DNA of 64,000 bases from Streptomyces ambofaciens ATCC 23877 (lineage in GTDB: Bacteria; Actinomycetota; Actinomycetes; Streptomycetales; Streptomycetaceae): contig NZ_CP012382.1 of the NCBI RefSeq assembly GCF_001267885.1, forward strand, positions 558,001 through 622,000. The letters run 5' to 3'. The translations under genes were made by a program, and so were the position numbers. The notes under the pieces are model-generated. The model saw only the letters and a program-made list of their open reading frames with translations, did not search any database and was not told where the DNA came from. Below are positions 58,617 through 64,000 of the stretch, piece after piece; position 1 is the first letter of the stretch, and each line of letters opens with the position of its first letter.

Positions 58617-58909
58617 GGGGAGCTCTCTTCCGGTCCGTCGGGCAGGGGCCATCGCTCGGTGATCTGCCGCAGCGGGGCCGTGTTCAGGTCGTGGTACTTG
58701 TAGCGGCCCTCGCGCCTGACCTCCACGAGGCCGGCGGCCTCCAGCACCGCGAGGTGCTGGGAGATCGCCTGCCGCGAGATGCCGAGCCGATGCTTCATGC
58801 TCAGTCGCGAGCAGATCTCGAACAGTGTCTGCCCTGACCGCTCCACGAGCTCGTCGATGATGATCCGGCGCGTCGGGTCGGCCAGGGCTTTGAAGAGGTC
58901 ATCGGCCAC
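58613..58909 (-). CDS. ArsR family transcriptional regulator
   Basis: The protein has 98 residues if started at GTG 58909 (VADDLFKALADPTRRII), which matches family starts and clears the operator at 58921-58940; a GTG at 58930 would add seven residues and lie inside that palindrome. wHTH: LFKALADPTRRIIIDELVERSG, KHRLGISRQAISQHLAVLEAAGLVEVRREGRYKYHDL. No metal cysteines are present, so it is not a classical metal sensor. Coupled to the VOC gene. Confidence 0.87.
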   Translation of the reverse strand: MADDLFKALADPTRRIIIDELVERSGQTLFEICSRLSMKHRLGISRQAISQHLAVLEAAGLVEVRREGRYKYHDLNTAPLRQITERWPLPDGPEESSP

Positions 58910-58920
58910 GCGCTCATGAT

Positions 58921-58940
58921 AGGCAAGCACTCACTTGCCT
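58921..58940. promoter_or_regulatory. Operator of the ArsR/VOC operon
   Basis: AGGCAAG (58921-58927) and CTTGCCT (58934-58940) are perfect inverted arms separated by 6 bp, just upstream of the ArsR start. Typical autoregulatory site for ArsR proteins. Confidence 0.7.
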
Positions 58941-59073
58941 ACCAAGTCGGGGCGCGTCGCACCTCGAACCGGAACGCGGATCGCCGAGGAGCGCACCACC
59001 CGCCCCCGGGGGAGCCGGACACCTCACGGACCCCGTCACGCCACACCCTTGACACGGTCATGTCGGCCGCTTG

Positions 59074-59089
59074 TATGGTCTAGTCCAAC
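59074..59089 (+). promoter_or_regulatory. DasR-like (dre) site upstream of LPMO gene
   Basis: TATGGTCTAGTCCAAC closely matches the DasR consensus ACTGGTCTAGACCACT. It lies about 187 bp upstream of the LPMO start and fits N-acetylglucosamine/chitin-responsive control. Confidence 0.65.
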
Positions 59090-59275
59090 AGAACTCGTCG
59101 TTCCGCTTGGAGAGTTGACCCCTGCCGGGATCACGCTCCCCGACGGGAACGACGAGTGTGTCCACCTTCGCGTCTCTCGACCCCCCACTCACGAGAGGCC
59201 GCACCCGACGTGCGCGTCACCCCCCACTCATGACCGCGCGTGCTCCGGGGCCGGCCTGAGCTGAAGGAGTTTCCC

Positions 59276-59794
59276 ATGCACGCAGGCAGGAAGACCGCCG
59301 TACTGATCGGCGCGGCCCTCGCCCCCGTCATCGCCGTCAGCCTCCCCGCCGCTTCGGCGAGCGCCCACGGCTACATCTCGAATCCGCCCAGTCGCCAGGC
59401 CCAGTGCGCGGCGGGCACCGTGTCCTGCGGGGACATCACCTACGAACCCCAGAGCGTCGAAGGCCCCAAGGGCCTGACCAGCTGCAGCGGCGGCAACAGC
59501 CGCTTCGCCGAGCTGGACGACGACAGCAAGGGCTGGGCCGTCACACCGGTGCCCAGGAACGCGACGTTCTCATGGAAGCTCACCGCCCAGCACTCCACCA
59601 GCACCTGGGAGTACTACGTCGGCGGTCAGCGGATCGCCCTGTTCGACGACGGCGGCGCCAAGCCCGGCGCGGTGGTCGACCACCAGGTGGACTTCGGCGG
59701 CCTCGACGGCCGGCAGAAGGTGCTCGCCGTGTGGAACGTGGCCGACACCGACAACGCGTTCTACGCGTGCATCGACGTGAACGTCGGCGGCTGA
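59276..59794 (+). CDS. AA10 lytic polysaccharide monooxygenase (chitin-binding protein)
   Basis: The protein has 172 residues from ATG 59276, preceded by GAAGGAG. The signal peptide ends at ASASA so that the mature protein starts with His31 (HGYISNPPSRQ), the N-terminal copper ligand. The second ligand is His106 (LTAQHSTSTW) and the axial Phe lies in DNAFYAC. Single-domain size fits chitin-active AA10 enzymes that oxidatively cut crystalline chitin. Next to a GH19 chitinase and under a DasR-like box. Confidence 0.93.
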   Translation: MHAGRKTAVLIGAALAPVIAVSLPAASASAHGYISNPPSRQAQCAAGTVSCGDITYEPQSVEGPKGLTSCSGGNSRFAELDDDSKGWAVTPVPRNATFSWKLTAQHSTSTWEYYVGGQRIALFDDGGAKPGAVVDHQVDFGGLDGRQKVLAVWNVADTDNAFYACIDVNVGG

Positions 59795-59943
59795 CGGATC
59801 CGGTGGATCAGGTCCGGGGGCGACAGGCCCGCCCCCGGGTGCCCGAAGCCGTCCCGGCCGGGGGCGGGAGCACGCTGGGAGCCCCGCTCCCGCCCCCTCC
59901 GTCCCTCACCCGCCGTACCCTCACCCGATCAGGAGCCGATACC

Positions 59944-60675
59944 GTGCACCGCCGCACCTTCGCCCTACTGGCCGCCACCGGCGCGGCCGCCGCCCTCTGC
60001 ACCACGACCCTCGCACCGGCCTCCGCCGCCGGGAAGTCCGACGCACGCGCCGCCGCCGAGTTCGTCGTCACCGAGGCGCAGTTCGACGAGATGTTCCCGA
60101 ACAGGAACTCCTTCTACACCTACGACGGTCTCACCGCCGCGCTCGGCGCCTACCCCGGCTTCTCGAACACCGGCGACGAGACGGTGCGCAAGCAGGAGGC
60201 CGCCGCCTTCCTCGCCAACGTCGGTCACGAGACCGGCGGACTCGTGCACGTCGTCGAGCAGAACACCGCCAACTACCCGCACTACTGCGACACGACCCAG
60301 CCGTACGGCTGCCCGGCCGGCCACGACAAGTACTACGGGCGCGGTCCCGTGCAGCTCAGCTGGAACTTCAACTACAAGGCCGCCGGGGACGCCCTGGGCA
60401 TCGATCTGCTGGGCAACCCGGACCTGGTCCAGAACGACGCGGCCGTGGCCTGGAAGACCGGCCTGTGGTACTGGAACACGCAGAGCGGGCCCGGCACCAT
60501 GACACCGCACGACGCCATGGTCGACGGCGCGGGCTTCGGGGAGACCGTCCGGGCCATCAACGGCAGCCTGGAGTGCGACGGCGGGAACCCCGCCCAGGTC
60601 CAGAGCCGGATCGACAACTACCAGCGCTTCACCCAACTGCTCGGCGTGGCCCCCGGGGACAACCTCAGCTGTTAG
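59944..60675 (+). CDS. GH19 chitinase
   Basis: The protein has 243 residues from GTG 59944. The signal peptide covers about 1-29 (MHRRTFALLAATGAAAALCT, ending APASAA). The GH19 domain carries VGHETGGLVHVVEQNTANYP: the two catalytic glutamates are E96 and E105, nine residues apart as in S. griseus ChiC. YYGRGPVQLSWNFNYKAAG and DNYQRFTQLLGV follow. No carbohydrate-binding module is present. Secreted endochitinase, probably co-expressed with the LPMO. Confidence 0.93.
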   Translation: MHRRTFALLAATGAAAALCTTTLAPASAAGKSDARAAAEFVVTEAQFDEMFPNRNSFYTYDGLTAALGAYPGFSNTGDETVRKQEAAAFLANVGHETGGLVHVVEQNTANYPHYCDTTQPYGCPAGHDKYYGRGPVQLSWNFNYKAAGDALGIDLLGNPDLVQNDAAVAWKTGLWYWNTQSGPGTMTPHDAMVDGAGFGETVRAINGSLECDGGNPAQVQSRIDNYQRFTQLLGVAPGDNLSC

Positions 60676-60701
60676 CTGTACCGACCCGCGGACACCGGTG
60701 C

Positions 60702-60732
60702 CGTTCCCGGCGGAGGGCCTCCGCCGGGAACG
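60702..60732. terminator. Bidirectional terminator
   Basis: CGTTCCCGGCGGAGG (60702-60716) pairs perfectly with CCTCCGCCGGGAACG (60718-60732). It lies between the convergent stops of the chitinase (60675) and the GH43-like gene (60753). Confidence 0.7.
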
Positions 60733-60752
60733 ACACCCCTGCCCGTCCGGCC

Positions 60753-61823
60753 CTACTCGAAGTACTTGAGGCTCCAGCCGGTGTCGGTGCGCGGGCCGGG
60801 GACGTCGGCGCGGCTGTAGGTCGTGTCGCCCCACCAGCAGAAGGTGCCGGTGTACCAGTACCGGTTCTCCCACGCGTACGGCGTTCCCTTCGCGACCGCG
60901 TGGAACATCAGGGGGAACCTGGGACCGGCGGGCGGACTGGTGGCGATGTCGCCGTCCAGCAGGACGAAGCTGTGGTGGCCGGGGCCGTCGACGTGGAGCG
61001 TGGGGTCCCAGCCGGGCATCATGGTGGCGCGGTGGGAGCCGAACAGGCAGCCGTTGGACTTGTACCAGTCCCACACGTACGTCGGATCACCGCCGGCCCG
61101 CAGCCTCAGGTCGGCGAGACAGTACTGGTCGCTCCAGCTTCCGTTGGCCGAGTACGCGATGTGCAGTTGCCCGTTCGGGTCCTTGACGGGCTCGGGCCCC
61201 TCGTTGACGAACGGGTTGCCGACCACCCGCTCCCAGCTCTCCCGCGGTTGCGAGATGACGTACCGCGCGCCGGTCGGCGTGGTCGGGCTGCTCATCCGTG
61301 CGATGTAGAGGTTCTGCTCGACGTCGGTGTCCCCCGCCCAGCCCGACCAGACGAACCAGCGCTGCCCGGAGAAGGTGAACAGGGTCCCGTCGATGGCCCA
61401 CTTGTCGTCGGGCAGCGCCAGGCGGGTCTCGGCGGTGTACCCGCTGTCCGCGGTGGCGGAGCTGATCACGTACATCCGGTGGGCCGCTCCGCGGCCGGCC
61501 GAGAAGTAGATGTAGTAGCGGCCGCCGTCCCGCACGATCTCGGGCGCCCACACCTCACCCCGGTCGCGGGTGTCCGACCAGACCTGTCGAGCGGGGGCCG
61601 CCGCCAGGGCGGCCGTCGACGCGGCCTGCCGTACGGCGATGCCGCCACCGGCGGACTGCACCGAGACGTAGGTGCCACCGACCCGGATCACGCTGGGGTC
61701 GGCGGCCCGCAGGCCGGTCCGGTCCGCATGGGCGGGCCCGCCGGACGACAGGAGGAGCAGAACGGCGAGGACGCCGGACGAGACGGCGGCGACGGCGCGG
61801 GAGAGATGACGGAAAGGTTGCAT
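60753..61823 (-). CDS. GH43-like secreted glycosidase
   Basis: The protein has 356 residues from ATG 61823. Signal peptide about 1-33 (AVLLLLSSGGPAHA). The five-blade propeller begins LRAADPSVIRVGGTYVSV, with Asp of ADPSV the likely base, continues GEVWAPEIVRDGGRYYIYFSA, KWAIDGTLFTFSGQRWFVWSG (Asp, pKa modulator) and FVNEGPEPVKDPNG (Glu, likely acid). Substrate probably an arabinose- or galactose-containing polymer. Divergent from the GH89-like gene. Confidence 0.87.
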   Translation of the reverse strand: MQPFRHLSRAVAAVSSGVLAVLLLLSSGGPAHADRTGLRAADPSVIRVGGTYVSVQSAGGGIAVRQAASTAALAAAPARQVWSDTRDRGEVWAPEIVRDGGRYYIYFSAGRGAAHRMYVISSATADSGYTAETRLALPDDKWAIDGTLFTFSGQRWFVWSGWAGDTDVEQNLYIARMSSPTTPTGARYVISQPRESWERVVGNPFVNEGPEPVKDPNGQLHIAYSANGSWSDQYCLADLRLRAGGDPTYVWDWYKSNGCLFGSHRATMMPGWDPTLHVDGPGHHSFVLLDGDIATSPPAGPRFPLMFHAVAKGTPYAWENRYWYTGTFCWWGDTTYSRADVPGPRTDTGWSLKYFE

Positions 61824-62082
61824 GATCCCCTTCCTCGGTGGGCTCCACGGGGTGTGCGGGTCCGCGGCCGGCTCCTCGTTCCAGCGCCTCTTCCCCGGGC
61901 CGCTTTTACATCGATGGAAGCAGACACGCCCAGCATCGCGATCGGTAGGGGACATGTCAATGCAGTGGCCGGAGTCCGGCGCGCGCCGCACGGGGCGAAG
62001 GGGCCGAGAGTCGGTCTTGACTGGTGACCCGCCGCCCTCCATATTCACGAACACACCGTCGACAACTCGGACGAGGTGACCA

Positions 62083-64000
62083 GTGAGAAGCCTCAGACCC
62101 TGGGCCGCCCTGTACGCAGCCGTCGCTCTCGTCCTTCTCACCACGGCCCTGGGGCCCCTCCCCTCCCCCACGGCAGCCGCGCCTCCGGGCGAGCCGGCCT
62201 TCGCCACCCAGCCCGCCAGGGCGGCGCTCGCCCGGCTGTTGCCGCGCCACGCCTCGCAGTTCACCCTCGTCGCCGTCGACCGCCCGGAGTCCGGCGACTA
62301 CTTCGACGTCTCCGGCCGCGCCGGCCGGGTGCGCGTGCGGGGCACCAGCCCCGCCGTGCTCCTCAGCGGCGTCAACTGGTACCTCAAGCACACGGCCGAG
62401 GTGGACCTCGGATGGCCCGGCCGGAGCACGGCCCGACTGCCCCGTACCCTGCCCGCCCCCGCCGGCCCCGTGCACAGGCAGGCCACGGTCCCGCACCGCT
62501 TCGCACTCAACGACACCGACGACGGCTACTCCGGCGCCTACCGCGACTGGGCCTCCTACGAGAAGCAGATCGACCTGCTCGCCCTGCACGGCGTGAACGA
62601 GGTCTTCGTGCAGATGGGGGCCGACGCCGTCTACTACGAGACCCTCCAGGAGTTCGGCTACTCCGAGGACGAGCTCAGGTCCTGGATCCCCGGCCCGGCG
62701 CACCAGCCCTGGTGGCTGATGCAGAACATGTCCGGCTTCGGCGGCCCCGTCTCCGAGCGCCTGCTCGAGGATCGCGCGGATCTGGGCCGCCGGATCGCGG
62801 ACCGGCTCCGCCAACTCGGCATGACTCCCGTACTGCCCGGCTACTACGGCACCGTGCCGCCGGGTTTCACGGAGCGCAATCCCGTCGGCCCGGTCGTGCC
62901 GCAGGGTGACTGGGTCGGATTCGAGCGGCCCGACTGGCTCGACCCGCGCAGCGCGGTGTTCCCGAGGGTGGCCGCCGCGTTCTACCGCCACCAGCGTGAG
63001 CTGTTCGGTACCTCGACGATGTACAAGATGGATCTGCTGCACGAGGGCGGACGGCCCGGGAACGTGCCCGTGAGGGACGCCGCGCAAGCCGTGATGAAGG
63101 CTCTCCAGACCGCCCGCCCCGGCGCCGTATGGACGCTGATCGGCTGGCAGAACAACCCGTCGACGCAGATCATCGACGCCATCGACAAACGCAGGCTGCT
63201 CATCGTCGACGGTCTGTCCGACCGCTACGACGGCCTGGACCGCGAAGCCACCTGGCACGGAGCGCCCTACGCCTTCGGCACGATCCCGAACTTCGGCGGT
63301 CACACCACCATGGGCGCCAACACCGCCGTCTGGGCCGAGCGATTCGACCAGTGGCGCACCAAGGCCGGAAGCGCCCTCGCGGGCATCGCCTACATGCCGG
63401 AGGGCACCGGCGGCAACCCCGTCGCCTACGAGCTCTTCACCGAACTGGCCTGGCGTACGGAGCCCGTGGACCAGCGGAAGTGGTTCGCCGAGTACGCGCA
63501 ACGCCGCTACGGCGGCGCCGACCCGCATGCGGCCTCCGCGTGGGAGCTGCTGCGCAGCGGCCCGTACAGCACACCGTCCGGGACCTGGAGCGAGTCGCAG
63601 GACAGCCTGTTCACCGCCCGGCCCCGGCTCACGGCCACCAACGCGGCGAGCTGGAGTCCCGGCGCGATGAGGTACGACCCGGGCACGGTGCGCCGGGCGC
63701 TGACCGAGCTGGTGCGGGTCGCACCGGCGCTGCGCGCCACCGACGCCTACCGCTTCGACCTGGTCGACGTCGCCCGCCAGGTCCTGGCCAACCGCAGCCG
63801 GACCCTGCTCCCGCAGATCAAGGCCGCCTACGATGCCGAGGACCTGCCCCGCTTCCGGGCACGTGCCGCCGAGTGGAAGAACTGCCTCTCCCTGCTGGAC
63901 CGGCTGCTCGCCACGGACGCCCGCTTCCTCCTCGGCCCGTGGCTGGAGGACGCGAAGTCCTGGGGCCGTACCGAGGCGGAGAGGGCCGCCGCCGAGTTCG
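62083..64000 (+). CDS. Alpha-N-acetylglucosaminidase (GH89/NAGLU-like), cut by window end
   Basis: The frame starts at GTG 62083 (MRSLRPWAALYAAVALVLL; signal peptide to about residue 32) and is open for 639 codons to the edge. NAGLU features: an N-terminal beta domain (QFTLVAVDRPESGDYFDVSG), then VNWYLKHTAEVDLGW, WEKQIDLLALHGVNEVFVQMG-like YEKQIDLLALHGVNEVFVQMG, EDELRSWIPGPAHQPWWLMQNM, GFERPDWLDP, MYKMDLLHEGG and YMPEGTGGNPVAYELFTELAW, where catalytic Glu residues are expected. Likely removes terminal alpha-linked GlcNAc. Confidence 0.93.
   Translation, partial: MRSLRPWAALYAAVALVLLTTALGPLPSPTAAAPPGEPAFATQPARAALARLLPRHASQFTLVAVDRPESGDYFDVSGRAGRVRVRGTSPAVLLSGVNWYLKHTAEVDLGWPGRSTARLPRTLPAPAGPVHRQATVPHRFALNDTDDGYSGAYRDWASYEKQIDLLALHGVNEVFVQMGADAVYYETLQEFGYSEDELRSWIPGPAHQPWWLMQNMSGFGGPVSERLLEDRADLGRRIADRLRQLGMTPVLPGYYGTVPPGFTERNPVGPVVPQGDWVGFERPDWLDPRSAVFPRVAAAFYRHQRELFGTSTMYKMDLLHEGGRPGNVPVRDAAQAVMKALQTARPGAVWTLIGWQNNPSTQIIDAIDKRRLLIVDGLSDRYDGLDREATWHGAPYAFGTIPNFGGHTTMGANTAVWAERFDQWRTKAGSALAGIAYMPEGTGGNPVAYELFTELAWRTEPVDQRKWFAEYAQRRYGGADPHAASAWELLRSGPYSTPSGTWSESQDSLFTARPRLTATNAASWSPGAMRYDPGTVRRALTELVRVAPALRATDAYRFDLVDVARQVLANRSRTLLPQIKAAYDAEDLPRFRARAAEWKNCLSLLDRLLATDARFLLGPWLEDAKSWGRTEAERAAAEF

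Noticed and set aside
1..64000. tRNA, rRNA genes and CRISPR arrays
   Set aside because: No cloverleaf-type T-loop motifs, rRNA segments or regularly spaced palindromic repeats with unique spacers were seen by eye; the 19-bp array at 15592 has no spacers.

Overview
The window is actinobacterial, almost certainly Streptomyces. GC is very high, most genes have near-saturated G/C third codon positions, and GTG starts with AGGAG-type ribosome sites are common. Family signatures fit the genus: a SapA-like spore-associated protein, a snapalysin-type protease, two XRE/MmyB-like regulators beside SDR genes, SpoIIE-type phosphatases, DmdR1/IdeR-like and DasR-like boxes, and an ECF41-type sigma factor.

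The left part (about 1-28,000) is accessory and heavily remodelled. It holds two damaged IS5-family transposases and the edge of a third. An intact IS110 element splits a HAD-like gene whose two halves are still readable. A DUF1963-like gene carries an internal 385-bp inversion. A large secreted Rhs/YD-repeat protein is followed by a small two-helix membrane protein. There is also a patchwork of gene remnants including a P4-type primase. Between these lie working modules: an ECF sigma factor with a CU044_5270-like partner; two divergent regulator/SDR modules flanking a snapalysin-like protease, the second continuing into SDR, cyclophilin-like lipoprotein, MFS exporter and SDR; a LysR/acetyltransferase pair; and a cytochrome P450.

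The middle (about 27,200-46,400) looks more like stable chromosome. It carries a STAS protein, a large membrane SpoIIE phosphatase, NAD kinase, a SapA-like protein, a DUF3500-like protein, and the mutA-mutB-meaB operon for methylmalonyl-CoA mutase. Next come a GNAT acetyltransferase, an alpha/beta hydrolase and a LacI-type regulator.

From about 46,490 to 50,150 three genes (TSUP permease, amidohydrolase, NCS2 nucleobase permease) overlap by 4 nt each and read leftward. Upstream are two abutting perfect 14-bp palindromes, a good operator candidate for the nearby LacI regulator. The region suggests uptake and deamination of a purine- or triazine-like ring compound.

The right part (50,376-64,000) holds an RsbW-like ATPase, a DUF2809 protein, an NDH-2-like flavoprotein next to an ECF41 sigma factor, a SpoIIE phosphatase paired with a separate MASE1 membrane sensor, an iron-boxed siderophore-interacting protein, and an ArsR/VOC pair. 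It ends in a polysaccharide-degradation island: AA10 LPMO, GH19 chitinase, a GH43-like enzyme and a GH89-like alpha-N-acetylglucosaminidase that runs off the edge.
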